Shown piece after piece: positions 9,419 to 19,196 of a DNA stretch of 64,000 bases. Numbering within the stretch: position 1 is the stretch's first letter; every line of letters begins with the position of its first letter. The notes beneath the pieces are model-generated. The model saw only the letters and a program-made list of their open reading frames with translations, ran no database searches and was not told the origin of the DNA. This DNA comes from Calothrix sp. PCC 7716 (GTDB lineage: Bacteria; Cyanobacteriota; Cyanobacteriia; Cyanobacteriales; Nostocaceae): assembly GCF_019977735.1 (NCBI RefSeq), contig NZ_AP025018.1, positions 2,294,001-2,358,000 on the forward strand. Reading direction: 5' to 3'. A program made the position numbers and the translations under genes.

Positions 9419-9771
9419 CTACGGTTTACTATCACTTGTTTCCTCATATGACGCTACAACAGCAATTCTGTAACCAAGCGCATCTAGAAACTCAATTAAA
9501 GTCAAAATCTCCTCACCACCTGTTTGTGCGAGGATTTTATCAAGTTTTTTGTGGTGTTGCTGTGCTGATAAAGAATAGTCACCTAACTGCTTGCGTGCTT
9601 CAACTACTTTTTCTAATGCCGAACGTAAAATATTTGGGTTGTAACCATCTTCATCTAGTTCTAGCATTACCCCTATACAGAAATATAACCTGCTGTTCGT
9701 TCTGGGTTTTTGAGACGAGAAATTAAATAGTCACGGTAACTACTGCTCTTGGGCGCCTTTGCTTCTTTCAT
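9419..9771 (-). pseudogene. HigA-type antitoxin/regulator, frameshifted
   Basis: From ATG at 9769-9771 the frame reads KSSSYRDYLISRLKNPERT, then hits a stop. It resumes in another frame from about 9667 (MLELDEDGYNPNILRSALE ... LIEFLDALGYRIAVV) to 9419. Together the pieces match the layout of the probable addiction-module antidote family (DYLxxxLKDPExAxxYL, then a lambda-type HTH). The break is an apparent 8-base insertion, TAGGGGTA, between GTA and ATG. No toxin gene is found on either side. The downstream 82-residue frame could still be translated on its own from its ATG. Confidence 0.6.
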
Positions 9772-9784
9772 AATCTATACAATA

Positions 9785-9870
9785 CCTCTCTCTGTGTACT
9801 CTGTGTCTCTGTGGTAAAAATAAATACTTAAATAAGATGCAGGCAGGATGCCTGCTCCACAAGAGTTTTT
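9785..9870. repeat. CTCTGTGTCTCTGTGG run and GGATGCC palindrome
   Basis: Contains the reverse form of the CACAGAGACACAGAG repeat (about 9787-9817) and a GCAGGCAGGATGCCTGC palindrome with CTCCACAAGAG flank (about 9838-9867). They occupy the place where a toxin partner of the broken antitoxin would be expected. Confidence 0.6.
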
Positions 9871-9991
9871 GAACAATAGTATTCTTACTTACCTTGCTTT
9901 TTTGGCTTTCCTTAATGAAGATCAAAGCATTTAGCTGTTAATTTTGGCTAAAAATAAGTAAACGTGACAACACCCTTTTGTATTTATTGCT

Positions 9992-11962
9992 ATGTCAGAA
10001 TCAACAATAGAATCAATTCTTCAGGAAAAGCGTTTATTCCAACCCAGTGCGGAGTTTTCGCAAGCTGCACAGATTAAAAGTTTAGAGGAATACCAAAAGC
10101 TTTACGACGCAGCAAAGGCTGACCCTGAGAAGTTTTGGGCATCTTTAGCGGAAAAAGAATTACACTGGTTTCAAAAATGGGATACTGTGCTTGATTGGCA
10201 ACCTCCGTTTGCAAAGTGGTTTGTAAATGGAAAGATTAATATTTCTTACAATTGTCTTGACAGACACTTAACTACCTGGCGCAAAAATAAAGCTGCGATT
10301 ATTTGGGAAGGTGAACCTGGTGACTCGCGAACTCTCACTTATGCACAGCTACATCGCGAGGTTTGTCAGTTTGCCAATGTTCTCAAAAGCTTAGGCGCCA
10401 AAAAAGGTGACAGAATTGGAATTTACATGCCAATGATACCCGAAGCAGCGATTGCAATGCTTGCTTGCGCGCGTATCGGCGCCCCTCATAGTGTTGTTTT
10501 TGGTGGTTTCAGTGCCGAAGCTTTGCGTGATAGGCTTAATGATGCACAAGCGAAGATTGTAATTACTGCCGATGGTGGTTGGCGTAAGGATACAGTTGTT
10601 GCCCTTAAAGAGCAAGTTGATAAAGCTTTAGATAATGGCGCCTGTCCGAGTGTAGAAAATGTACTCGTAGTTAAGCGTACTGCTCAAGAAGTTAATATGG
10701 CACCGAACCGTGACCATTGGTGGCATGAGTTACAGAAAGATGCTTCTGCTGACTGTCCTGCTGAACCGATGGACAGCGAAGATATGCTGTTTGTTTTATA
10801 CACTTCTGGAAGTACAGGAAAACCAAAAGGAGTTGTGCATACCACTGGTGGCTACAATCTTTATACCCATATGACCACCAAATGGATATTTGACTTGCAA
10901 GATACCGATGTATATTGGTGTACTGCTGACGTAGGTTGGATTACTGGACACAGCTATATTGTTTACGGGCCACTTTCTAATGGCGCCACAACGGTAATGT
11001 ATGAAGGGGCGCCACGTGCTTCTAACCCTGGTTGCTTCTGGGATGTAATTGAAAAATATGGCGTAACTATCTTTTACACGGCGCCTACTGCAATTCGCGC
11101 GTTTATTAAAATGGGTGAGCAGCATCCTAACGCGCGCAATATGTCATCGTTAAGATTGTTGGGTACTGTGGGCGAACCAATTAACCCTGAAGCTTGGATG
11201 TGGTATCACAAAGTAATTGGTGGAGAACGCTGCCCAATTGTTGATACTTGGTGGCAAACCGAAACAGGCGGTATTATGATTACACCTTTACCAGGCGCTA
11301 TTTCCACAAAACCTGGTTCCGCTACTCGTCCTTTCCCAGGAATTCTTGCTGATATTGTAGATTTAGATGGTAATTCTGTACCAGAAAACGAAGGTGGTTA
11401 TCTTGCCGTCCGTTATCCCTGGCCTGGTATGATGCGTACAGTATACGGCGACCCCGACCGCTTCCGCCGCACTTACTGGGAACATATTCCTCCTACTGAT
11501 GGGAAATATACATACTTTGCTGGTGATGGCGCCAGACGTGATGAAGACGGTTACTTTTGGGTCATGGGTCGTGTAGATGACGTGTTAAATGTAGCAGGAC
11601 ACCGCCTTGGTACAATGGAAGTTGAATCAGCATTAGTTTCCCATCCTGCTGTAGCAGAAGCCGCTGTTGTTGGTAAACCTGATGAATTAAAAGGCGAAGA
11701 AGTAGTTGCTTTTGTAACTTTAGAAGGAACTCATCAAGGCAGCGAAGCACTAATTAAAGAACTTAAACAACACGTAGTTCAAGAAATTGGCGCCATTGCT
11801 CGTCCAGGAGAAATTCGTTTTACCGACGCTTTACCAAAAACTCGTTCAGGTAAAATTATGCGGCGCCTATTAAGAAATTTAGCTGCAGGTCAAGAAGTTT
11901 CTGGTGATACTTCAACACTCGAAGATAGAAGCGTCCTCGATAAATTGCGTGAAGGCGCCTAG
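9992..11962 (+). CDS. acs: Acetyl-CoA synthetase (AMP-forming)
   Basis: 656-residue ANL-superfamily enzyme that activates acetate to acetyl-CoA through acetyl-AMP in the cytoplasm. The ATP/AMP-binding loop [11 protein letters not shown] (about 270-280) and the acetate-pocket motif [10 protein letters not shown] are present. So is the C-terminal [11 protein letters not shown] with the regulatory/catalytic Lys621. Length and motif order are canonical for Acs. The gene stands alone, with repeat-rich spacers on both sides. It has the densest GGCGCC loading in the window, with ten sites in under 2 kb. Confidence 0.97.
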   Translation: MSESTIESILQEKRLFQPSAEFSQAAQIKSLEEYQKLYDAAKADPEKFWASLAEKELHWFQKWDTVLDWQPPFAKWFVNGKINISYNCLDRHLTTWRKNKAAIIWEGEPGDSRTLTYAQLHREVCQFANVLKSLGAKKGDRIGIYMPMIPEAAIAMLACARIGAPHSVVFGGFSAEALRDRLNDAQAKIVITADGGWRKDTVVALKEQVDKALDNGACPSVENVLVVKRTAQEVNMAPNRDHWWHELQKDASADCPAEPMDSEDMLFVLYTSGSTGKPKGVVHTTGGYNLYTHMTTKWIFDLQDTDVYWCTADVGWITGHSYIVYGPLSNGATTVMYEGAPRASNPGCFWDVIEKYGVTIFYTAPTAIRAFIKMGEQHPNARNMSSLRLLGTVGEPINPEAWMWYHKVIGGERCPIVDTWWQTETGGIMITPLPGAISTKPGSATRPFPGILADIVDLDGNSVPENEGGYLAVRYPWPGMMRTVYGDPDRFRRTYWEHIPPTDGKYTYFAGDGARRDEDGYFWVMGRVDDVLNVAGHRLGTMEVESALVSHPAVAEAAVVGKPDELKGEEVVAFVTLEGTHQGSEALIKELKQHVVQEIGAIARPGEIRFTDALPKTRSGKIMRRLLRNLAAGQEVSGDTSTLEDRSVLDKLREGA

Positions 11963-12320
11963 TACGAGCGGGTTTATGGATATTCTAAAACAGAGTGAAA
12001 TATCTGCTTAACCCACCCTTACAAAATGGTCTTGTGGAGCGGGCATCCTTGCCCGCCCTTTACTCTATTAGTTCTTGTCATAACTTAGGGGGTAAATGTT
12101 TCTACCACAGAGACACAGAGATCACAGAGTGAAGAGTAATAAACCACAAAGGCACAAAGGACACAAAGGAAGAGAAAAGAAGAGAAAACTCGCCAAAATT
12201 ATTTCTAGCTTTAATAATTGGTTTGATAACCGTTTATTAGCTAAATTATAATTCATTGGCAAAAGGCACCACCTCATTTAAAGTATCACTACAAAGTTAA
12301 TATTAATAGACGAGGTGATT
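11963..12320. repeat. Gene-free spacer with dispersed repeats
   Basis: Holds a CTTGTGGAGCGGGCATCC...GCCCGCCC palindrome (about 12031-12058), a CCACAGAGACACAGAGATC run (about 12102-12125) and an ACAAAGGCACAAAGGACAC run (about 12147-12170). No reading frame or RNA was recognised. Confidence 0.6.
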
Positions 12321-12551
12321 ATGTCCGCCAACTCTGAGCCTGTTATGTCAGAAAATGTTGCAAGAGCAAGAAAAGCTATTAAAAGAGTTAGAAGCTTGAG
12401 AGAATCTATACTAGCTAAGGGTATAGATGGCATCTACGAGTATGTTGAGGATGTTGACAGAGATTGGCTCGAAAATTGGACAGATGAAGATATATTAATG
12501 ACAGACGAAGCTGCGTTGAATACTATGGTAAAGAACGCGCATCAATATTAA
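12321..12551 (+). CDS. Small hypothetical protein, helical and charged
   Basis: 76-residue protein starting at an ATG with a good GAGG ribosome site six bases upstream. A GTG two codons earlier is less likely. Composition suggests an N-terminal amphipathic helix (VARARKAIKRVRSLRESIL) and an acidic second half with the WLENWTDEDI segment. No family recognised. It is followed after about 90 bases by a hairpin terminator, so it looks like a monocistronic gene. It lies at the start of a 3.6-kb stretch without GGCGCC sites. Confidence 0.6.
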   Translation: MSANSEPVMSENVARARKAIKRVRSLRESILAKGIDGIYEYVEDVDRDWLENWTDEDILMTDEAALNTMVKNAHQY

Positions 12552-12641
12552 ATGTGATAATTGAATACCTTAATTTTCTGACCCAGATTGGAGATAATAA
12601 CGTGACTGTAATATCTGTAAAATAATTAAATAAAGCACAAA

Positions 12642-12662
12642 AAGCAGGATTTTAACCTGCTT
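12642..12662 (+). terminator. Hairpin terminator after the small gene
   Basis: Stem AAGCAGG / CCTGCTT around ATTTTAA, followed by AATTTCGTTTGTTT. It fits a factor-independent terminator for the 12321-12551 gene. Confidence 0.6.
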
Positions 12663-12793
12663 AATTTCGTTTGTTTAAGGCTTGATTTGCAAATCTAGGT
12701 CATTTCCTGCCGCTTGATTGCATAAGTAGGAAGGCGCTAGAAATAGCTTTGATTATGGGTTGTAATAATGACTGCGAGCAAAGGTACTTAGTT

Positions 12794-15700
12794 ATGAGCC
12801 AAGAAAAAAGCAACATTAAAATATGCGAGTTTTTACGCATTGTATCCTTTGCTGGATTTGTCAGTATGCTGTTGCTGCCTGATGTAGGGATAGCTGGACT
12901 CTACGAAGTGACAATCGCGGAGCAACCGCAATCGCAGCAAGCAACCGATGCAGCAGCAAAACGATCTTTTGTAGATTCGTTTTCAGAAAATATAGTTAGG
13001 AAAGTCTCTGCTAGTGCCAACAATACAAGCTTACGATTGCAACTAGTCCAGTCGCCAGCAACAAAACCTGCGCCAAGTCCAATCCAACTACTGATTAATA
13101 AAGCATCTCAACTTTTCAAAGAAGGATATGAACTGTCCAAGCAACCATCAGTAGCAGCACAGCGACAGGCAATTAGTAAATACGAAGAGATACTAAAAAT
13201 TTGGAGATTACCAGAAGTACGTGCCGAAATACCTGAAAAAGCTCGCTCCTATGAAGCTGATATACTTTTCCACATCGGCTATATCTACAGCGTCGAGCTG
13301 ACTGAATACACCAAAGCTGTGGGATATATGGAGCAAGCATTAGCTATCTCGCGGGAATCCAAAGAACCAAAAGCTCGCTCTACGCAAGGTTTAGCCCTCT
13401 TGGGACTTGGCGGAGTTTACCGAGAATTAGGAGAAAAGCAAAAAGCGGTTAATGCTTATACCCAAGCCCAGTCATTGTATCATGCTGAAAATCAACCAAA
13501 AGTAGAGGCTCAAGCACTGTCAGGAATTGCTGGGGTATATGGTAGATTCGGCGAACAGAAAAAAGAGCGCGAGTTCTTAGATAAAGCTTTGGCGATTCAC
13601 AAGGCAAATAAAGATTTACCAGAACAAGCAAGTACACTGACACTCATCGCATTAAACTGCCAAAAATTGGATGAAACAGAGAATGCCCTTAAGTATTACC
13701 TACAAGCATTAGAAATTTATCGCCAAACAAAAGATTTATTTGAACAAGCAAACACACTCATTGCCATAGGCTTTGTCTACAGTACAAGAGGCGCTCGCCT
13801 TTCAGCAGAAAAATATATCCAGCAGGCTTTAGAGTTACAAAAGACAGTCCTAAGACAATTGCAACAGAACGTAGAATATCAAAGAAATCAAATCATTATT
13901 CTCCAGCAAATTGCCACCAGCTACTCTGCGTTGGGCGATACACAGCAGCAAATCGTCTATTTAAAACAAGCAGAAACTATTGCCCATGAGTTAGGTAGAA
14001 CCCAGGATGAAGCACAGGTGATTTCCAATATCGGTGAGGCTTACTATAATCTAGGTGAGACTCAAAAGTCCCTTGAGAATCTTAATCAAGCCCTAAAGCT
14101 GCAACGTGACATTAAAGATTTTCAAGGAGAAGCTAAAACACTAGTAAATATTGCCTCTATTCATACAAAATCAGGAGAATCTCAGCAAGCCCTAAATAAA
14201 CTCAACGAAGCACTGGAGATTTCTAAACAAAAACAAAATTCCGTTCTAGAAGGAGAGATTCTCTATGATATGAGCGGCGTTTATGGAAATTTAGGGGCTT
14301 ATGACTTGAGTATCCAAAAAACCAAAGAAGTTTTGGCAATATATCAGAAAAGCAATCCGGGTTTAGTAGGAACTGCTCACAATTCCATAGGTAGTGCTTA
14401 TTTACAAAGTTGCTTTTATCAAAAAAAACCAGAAGATTGTAGTCAAGGATTGGACTATTTCAAGCAGGCGTTAGACTACGCCCGTAAAAAAGATTCTGTT
14501 TCCATGCAAGCTAGCATCCTTGGAAACATTGCCAAAGCTTATGAGTTATTAAAGGATTATCCGCAAGCAATTACCAATGCCAAACAAGCTTTGGAATTAT
14601 CTCGCAAATATAAGCTTAAGGATATTGAAAAGACTGCCCTCGGTTTATTAAGCGCTGCTTATGAACGCGCTGGAGATCATCAAAACGCACTTGATGTTAG
14701 CAAACAAAGTTTGTCGCTATCACAGCAACTAGGAGATTTAACATCACAAGCCACCGTCTACAAAATTCAAGGTACGATTTACACTTCTATGAAACAGCCG
14801 CAGCAGGCGATAGAGGCTTATCATCAGGAACTAAAGCTAGCAAAGCAAATAGGCGATACATCCAACCAAACCTACCCACTCTATAAAATAGCCATCATTG
14901 AACGCGATCGCGGAAATCTCAACCAAGCCAAAACACAAATAGAAACAGCCATAAAACTCATTGAGAGTATACGCGGCAAAGTTACTAGCCAAGATTTACG
15001 TACTTCCTACTTTGCGACAGTGCAGGACTACTACGAATTTTACATCGATCTGTTGATGCAACTGCACAAACAAAACCCAAGTCAGGGTTACGATGCATTA
15101 GCGTTACATGTCAGCGAACGTTCCCGCGCTAGAGGACTTGTAGAACTATTAGCTGAAGCAGGAGCAAATATTCGCAAGCATGTTGACCACAAACTGCTTG
15201 CTACTGAGCAGCTTTTACTTAATAAAATCGATGCTACTCAAAAACGAATCCAAGAATTACCAGCAAAACCTAACAACGAAACTAGAATCGAAGCACTTAA
15301 GAAAGAAAGCGAAAATCTCCTTACCGAATACCGCGAACTGCAAACCAAAATCCGCACCACCAGTCCAGAATATGCCGCAATTCAGTATCCAGAACCTTTG
15401 GAGCTAAAGCAAATTCAGCAACAACTCGATAAAGACACCGTATTACTGCAATATTCCTTGGGTAAAGACCGTAGCTATGTTTGGGCAGTTACACCCGACT
15501 CTCTCCAAGCTTACGAACTTCCCGCACAAAAACAAATCGAAGACGCTGCCAACAACTTCCGAGATGCCATGCTTTCCGGCGCCACTCCTTTCGGCAAAAA
15601 TAATCCTGATGCAATAAATAAGCCTGCTTCCCAACTTAGTCAAATTATTCTTGCACCCCTCGCTAATAAATTAGAGAAAAAGCGGTTACTAATTGTCGCT

Positions 15701-16588
15701 GATGGAGTTCTGCAAAACATACCCTTCGCAGCACTAGCTGACCCATCCGCTACATCCGTTACAAAATCCGTTGCCTACCAGCCCCTTATAGTTAACCACG
15801 AAATCGTCAATTTACCCTCTGTTACAGCTATAGCTACCCAGCGAAAATTAAACAAACGCCAACTTGCAACCAAAACCCTTGCAGTGATTGCCGACCCTGT
15901 ATTCAGCGCCAACGATGAGCGAGTTACAGGTAAACCAGATTCCCTAGGTAAAGAACTTATCTTAGATTCTAGCTTGCGACGTGCAATGAAAAATCTCAAG
16001 CGTAATGAATTATCGCGTTTACCAGGTACGCGCAAGGAAGCGGAAGCAATTCTCAAACTTGTACCACCGTCTCAAAGTCTACATGTATATGATTTCGATG
16101 CCAACTACAACTTCGCAACCAACCCACAACTAAAACAATATCGCTTTTTACTATTTGCTACCCACGGTATTGTTGATACTACCAACCCTGAATTATCAGG
16201 AATTGCACTTACGCAAATCGATAAACAAGGTAAGGCAGTTGAAAAAGGTTACTTACGCTTAGGTGATATTTTTAACTTAGATTTAGGCGCCGAGTTAGTA
16301 GTTTTGAGTGCGTGCGAAACGGGTTTGGGAAAAAATGTCAAAGGTGAAGGGTTAATGGGGTTGACAAGAGGATTAATGTATGCAGGCTCCAAACGCGCTG
16401 TCGTGTCTTTATGGCAAGTTGATGATGACGGCACATCGCAATTAATGCCGTTATTTTACAAGGCAGTATTAGCTGGTAAATCTCCAACGGTCGCTTTGCG
16501 AGAAGCACAACTACAACTTTGGCAACAAAAAGAATGGCAAAATCCTTACTACTGGGCGCCTTTCACTTTACAAGGTGAGTGGAGATAA
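12794..16588 (+). CDS. Exported TPR-CHAT protein (caspase-like protease fold)
   Basis: Very long protein (1264 residues from the chosen ATG; an upstream in-frame ATG at 12749 is less likely). An N-terminal hydrophobic segment (FAGFVSMLLLPDVGIAG) suggests export or anchoring. About fifteen TPR units follow across residues 80-790. The C-terminal third is a CHAT domain with the caspase-type dyad: His in FATHG (codon 16163-16165) and Cys in SACETG (codon 16313-16315), followed by GLTRGLMYAGS and SLWQVDD. CHAT domains are proteases in CRISPR-linked and other effector systems, but most cyanobacterial TPR-CHAT proteins are uncharacterised. The first 2.8 kb contains no GGCGCC and has the window's only HIP1 octamer (14904-14911). 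Confidence 0.85.
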   Translation: MSQEKSNIKICEFLRIVSFAGFVSMLLLPDVGIAGLYEVTIAEQPQSQQATDAAAKRSFVDSFSENIVRKVSASANNTSLRLQLVQSPATKPAPSPIQLLINKASQLFKEGYELSKQPSVAAQRQAISKYEEILKIWRLPEVRAEIPEKARSYEADILFHIGYIYSVELTEYTKAVGYMEQALAISRESKEPKARSTQGLALLGLGGVYRELGEKQKAVNAYTQAQSLYHAENQPKVEAQALSGIAGVYGRFGEQKKEREFLDKALAIHKANKDLPEQASTLTLIALNCQKLDETENALKYYLQALEIYRQTKDLFEQANTLIAIGFVYSTRGARLSAEKYIQQALELQKTVLRQLQQNVEYQRNQIIILQQIATSYSALGDTQQQIVYLKQAETIAHELGRTQDEAQVISNIGEAYYNLGETQKSLENLNQALKLQRDIKDFQGEAKTLVNIASIHTKSGESQQALNKLNEALEISKQKQNSVLEGEILYDMSGVYGNLGAYDLSIQKTKEVLAIYQKSNPGLVGTAHNSIGSAYLQSCFYQKKPEDCSQGLDYFKQALDYARKKDSVSMQASILGNIAKAYELLKDYPQAITNAKQALELSRKYKLKDIEKTALGLLSAAYERAGDHQNALDVSKQSLSLSQQLGDLTSQATVYKIQGTIYTSMKQPQQAIEAYHQELKLAKQIGDTSNQTYPLYKIAIIERDRGNLNQAKTQIETAIKLIESIRGKVTSQDLRTSYFATVQDYYEFYIDLLMQLHKQNPSQGYDALALHVSERSRARGLVELLAEAGANIRKHVDHKLLATEQLLLNKIDATQKRIQELPAKPNNETRIEALKKESENLLTEYRELQTKIRTTSPEYAAIQYPEPLELKQIQQQLDKDTVLLQYSLGKDRSYVWAVTPDSLQAYELPAQKQIEDAANNFRDAMLSGATPFGKNNPDAINKPASQLSQIILAPLANKLEKKRLLIVADGVLQNIPFAALADPSATSVTKSVAYQPLIVNHEIVNLPSVTAIATQRKLNKRQLATKTLAVIADPVFSANDERVTGKPDSLGKELILDSSLRRAMKNLKRNELSRLPGTRKEAEAILKLVPPSQSLHVYDFDANYNFATNPQLKQYRFLLFATHGIVDTTNPELSGIALTQIDKQGKAVEKGYLRLGDIFNLDLGAELVVLSACETGLGKNVKGEGLMGLTRGLMYAGSKRAVVSLWQVDDDGTSQLMPLFYKAVLAGKSPTVALREAQLQLWQQKEWQNPYYWAPFTLQGEWR

Positions 16589-16602
16589 GTGTCAAGCGCT
16601 AA

Positions 16603-17427
16603 TTAATTCATATACTTCCAAGTTCTACCCCAAGGGGGAATACCAATCTTTTTCCAAAAAGCCTTTGCTAATCTCTCATTAATTTCATCATATAATTTTT
16701 CATTTTCGACATCACGGTCTACATAATTGTATATTCCATCTGTACCAACTTCTAAAGCATACCATTTTCCTTGTTTATCTTTTAATAGGTCAACGGCGCC
16801 GAAACTATGATATAAACCTGTACATATCAAAGCCATCTTGGCTACTTCTTGTGCTTCTCTATCAGGACTTTCATCATATACGTATACTGCACCCTGTGAA
16901 TGGGATACCCAAGGAGATTTAATATTTTTATCTTTGAACCTTCTAGCATTAAAACCAAATATTTCACTATCTATACAATATAATCTATACACTTCAGGTA
17001 TTTCTAATTCGACAAACTCTTGAATAAGAAATGGCTTTGCCCAATTCTTTGGTATTTGGCTTATATTATCAATGAATTTATGGTTGATTCCGCCGCACCC
17101 TATTGGATATTTTAGTATCCACCTTTGAGGGTATTCTGATAAAATTACTTCAATATCTATTTCATTATTAGCAATGAAAGTTTTAGGTCGGTTAACATTA
17201 TAAGCATTAAATCTTTCTGCAATTTTTCTCTTGTCTGATGCTATTTTTATTGATTTTATAGGAATAAAACTATTTATATCATTAGCTTGTTCTTTTCCAA
17301 GGGCTAAGATATAATTCATATCTCCAAAATTATCTTTTACATCTACCCATAATGATTCGGAAAGTATATTAGCTAACTTTTCAAATGCCCATTTACCGCC
17401 TCCCTGATTTACAATTGCGGGTACCAT
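16603..17427 (-). CDS. ATP-grasp family protein
   Basis: 274-residue probable ATP-dependent carboxylate-amine ligase, substrate unknown. The ATP-grasp core is visible: Lys106 in RWILKYPIG followed by the glycine loop GCGG at 110-113, the hinge strand FLIQEFVE at 133-140, and the metal-site acids Asp213 (AVDLL) and Glu226 (YALEVG). The N-terminal part is short and does not look like RimK, D-Ala ligase or a graspetide ligase that I can name. No precursor peptide is seen nearby. It lies 23 bases downstream of a Uma2 gene on the same strand and ends convergent with the TPR-CHAT gene, 14 bases apart. Confidence 0.75.
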   Translation of the reverse strand: MVPAIVNQGGGKWAFEKLANILSESLWVDVKDNFGDMNYILALGKEQANDINSFIPIKSIKIASDKRKIAERFNAYNVNRPKTFIANNEIDIEVILSEYPQRWILKYPIGCGGINHKFIDNISQIPKNWAKPFLIQEFVELEIPEVYRLYCIDSEIFGFNARRFKDKNIKSPWVSHSQGAVYVYDESPDREAQEVAKMALICTGLYHSFGAVDLLKDKQGKWYALEVGTDGIYNYVDRDVENEKLYDEINERLAKAFWKKIGIPPWGRTWKYMN

Positions 17428-17450
17428 GTTTTTATATTACCTATTTTTAT

Positions 17451-18038
17451 TTAAAGTGTCTCGACATCAGTTTTAACCAATGTTACATCTTCATAAATAT
17501 CAGCTATATTGCACCGAAAATTAACACTTGTAAACTCGACTTCTTCACCTTCTGTAAAAGAATATAATTCCCAACGCCCTTTTTCATTACGACGGAAGAT
17601 ATCAATATTCATTGTGTCTTGAGAAACCAGCACATATTCCTGTAAAGAAGACGAACGACGATAATCTTTAAATTTTGTACCTCTATCTTTTGCCTCAGTA
17701 CCATCTGATAATACTTCAATAATTAAGCAATAATGAGATTTAGAGTATTCAGAGTCTTTGTCTCGCGCGTCACAAGTTACCATTACATCTGGGTAGTAGT
17801 AACGACTTCTTTTATACACTTGCGCTTTCATATCGGACATAAATACACGACAACCGCTACCCCGTAGATTTATTCGCAGCATTGTCGCCAGGTTTAAAGC
17901 AATAGTGGTATGTGGGTCACTCGCCCCTGCCATTGCGTAAACTTCTCCATCAATATACTCATGTTTTATCTCGCTAATTTTCTCACCTTCTAGATATTCT
18001 TCGGGAGAAATATACTCTTGGCGCCTGTTTGTAACCAT
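17451..18038 (-). CDS. Uma2 (DUF820) family PD-(D/E)XK protein
   Basis: 195-residue member of the Uma2 family, which is highly expanded in cyanobacteria and has a restriction-endonuclease-like fold. The family's active-site positions are present: Asp in YYPDVMVTCD, Glu in CLIIEVLSDGTEAKDRG, and the downstream Lys/Tyr (KFKDYR). Length is normal. The physiological role of Uma2 proteins is unknown. It is probably co-transcribed with the ATP-grasp gene. Confidence 0.85.
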   Translation of the reverse strand: MVTNRRQEYISPEEYLEGEKISEIKHEYIDGEVYAMAGASDPHTTIALNLATMLRINLRGSGCRVFMSDMKAQVYKRSRYYYPDVMVTCDARDKDSEYSKSHYCLIIEVLSDGTEAKDRGTKFKDYRRSSSLQEYVLVSQDTMNIDIFRRNEKGRWELYSFTEGEEVEFTSVNFRCNIADIYEDVTLVKTDVETL

Positions 18039-18132
18039 GATCCATTATCCAAGCGTGTAAACTTCTAACTTATATTTTAAAGTTATTCTAGCTTTAAGGG
18101 TTATTAGATAGTATGGTGGGCAGTGTCCACCC

Positions 18133-18381
18133 AGCCCTTTCAACGTGAACAATTGTACTAAAAAGATTACCTAAAATACATGTTCAATTAACTTCCCAAT
18201 AATAAGCTTTGCGGGATATCGTTCAAAAAATGAACAATATATACGGCGCCATCTTGACCATTTTTGATATGCTCTCGTGAGTAAATTAGGTGGATGACTA
18301 AAAAGCTTAATTTTTAGGTAACGTAAGAATGGGGGTTTCAGGCACCGATTTAGTAGTACTCTAGTTCGCGTTGAAAGGGCT
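18133..18381. mobile_element. 249-bp inverted-repeat element (MITE-like) inserted in a dispersed repeat
   Basis: The ends are AGCCCTTTCAACG and its perfect reverse complement CGTTGAAAGGGCT. Homology extends inward (GAAC, then TACTA, then TTACCTAAAA on both arms). It is flanked on both sides by the same 14 bases, GGCAGTGTCCACCC (18119-18132 and 18382-18395). Those bases belong to the GGTGGGCAGTG(T/C)CCACC dispersed repeat, as though the element split one copy. No complete transposase is encoded. It fills the 18039-18536 gap, in which no gene is supported. Confidence 0.6.
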
Positions 18382-18536
18382 GGCAGTGTCCACCCTACGT
18401 TTTTATGTGGCAATTGGGTAAGTGTTATTTGGTTTAAGGAATAAGTGGATATGAGTGATAAGTGACACAAGTAAGGCTCATGTAGAACGAGAATAAAACT
18501 ATGATAGGGAAAAACCCGTAAATCTAATTGAGTGTT

Positions 18537-19145
18537 ATGAAGCTCAAGAGCCTTATTATATCAGCACTTGTACCGTTTTACTGTGTGCTACCTAGTATTG
18601 TGACTGTAATGGCGCCCTCACAGGTACTTGCCCAATTCTCAGAACGTGAAAAAGCTGAAAGGACTGAATTAATTCAAAAGGCTAATTCCCTTTTGGGTCA
18701 ACGTGACTTTACTGGCGCCGAAGAAACTCTACGTCAGCTAGTTAAGAAGTTTCCCAAAGATGCTTTCGCCCATTTTCAACTCGGTAATGCGTTGTATTTA
18801 CAGGAGAAGTCAGATTCGGCGCTTGTATCTTTTACTGAAGCAGTTAAACTGAATCCGCGTTATGCCCTTGCTTATAATGGGATTGGTTTAGTTTATGCTA
18901 ACCAAGAACGATGGGATGATGCTTTGGCACAATTCCGTAAGGCGTTGGAAATTAATCCCCAATATGGTGATGCACTTATGTATATGGGACAGGTGCAACT
19001 TCAACTCAATAAACGTGATGAAGCGGTGGCTTTACTTAATAAGGCTTTGAATATATTTAAGTCACAAAATCGTAATGACCGAGTTAACCGTATTGAGGGT
19101 TTGTTGAGGAAAATTAAACAGTCTGATGACCCTAGTGTGTCTTAA
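18537..19145 (+). CDS. Secreted TPR protein
   Basis: 202-residue protein from the ATG chosen here (a TTG three codons earlier is possible). It has a signal peptide (hydrophobic SLIISALVPFYCVL through VLAQF) and then at least four TPR units (about 40-190; for example ALVSFTEAVKLNPRYALAY). A periplasmic or thylakoid-lumen scaffold is likely, with partner unknown. It ends about 50 bases from the convergent STAND gene, with a GGATGCC palindrome between. Confidence 0.8.
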   Translation: MKLKSLIISALVPFYCVLPSIVTVMAPSQVLAQFSEREKAERTELIQKANSLLGQRDFTGAEETLRQLVKKFPKDAFAHFQLGNALYLQEKSDSALVSFTEAVKLNPRYALAYNGIGLVYANQERWDDALAQFRKALEINPQYGDALMYMGQVQLQLNKRDEAVALLNKALNIFKSQNRNDRVNRIEGLLRKIKQSDDPSVS

Positions 19146-19156
19146 TGCACATGTAC

Positions 19157-19183
19157 TGCACAGGCAAGATGCCTGTGCCACAA
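19157..19183. repeat. GGCAAGATGCC dispersed palindrome
   Basis: ACAGGCAAGATGCCTGTGCC, followed by ACAA. It is a member of the family at 372-395 and sits between two convergent genes, where it can serve both as a terminator. Confidence 0.6.
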
Positions 19184-19196
19184 ATTTATTTGTTAG

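Noticed and set aside
9740-9925. 61-codon minus-strand frame as a toxin partner
   Set aside because: Its sequence is two dispersed repeats, not a RelE- or HigB-like protein.
18171-18470. 99-codon minus-strand frame across the inverted-repeat element
   Set aside because: Crosses the element ends and the flanking repeat. At most the inner part could be a transposase tail, which I cannot support.
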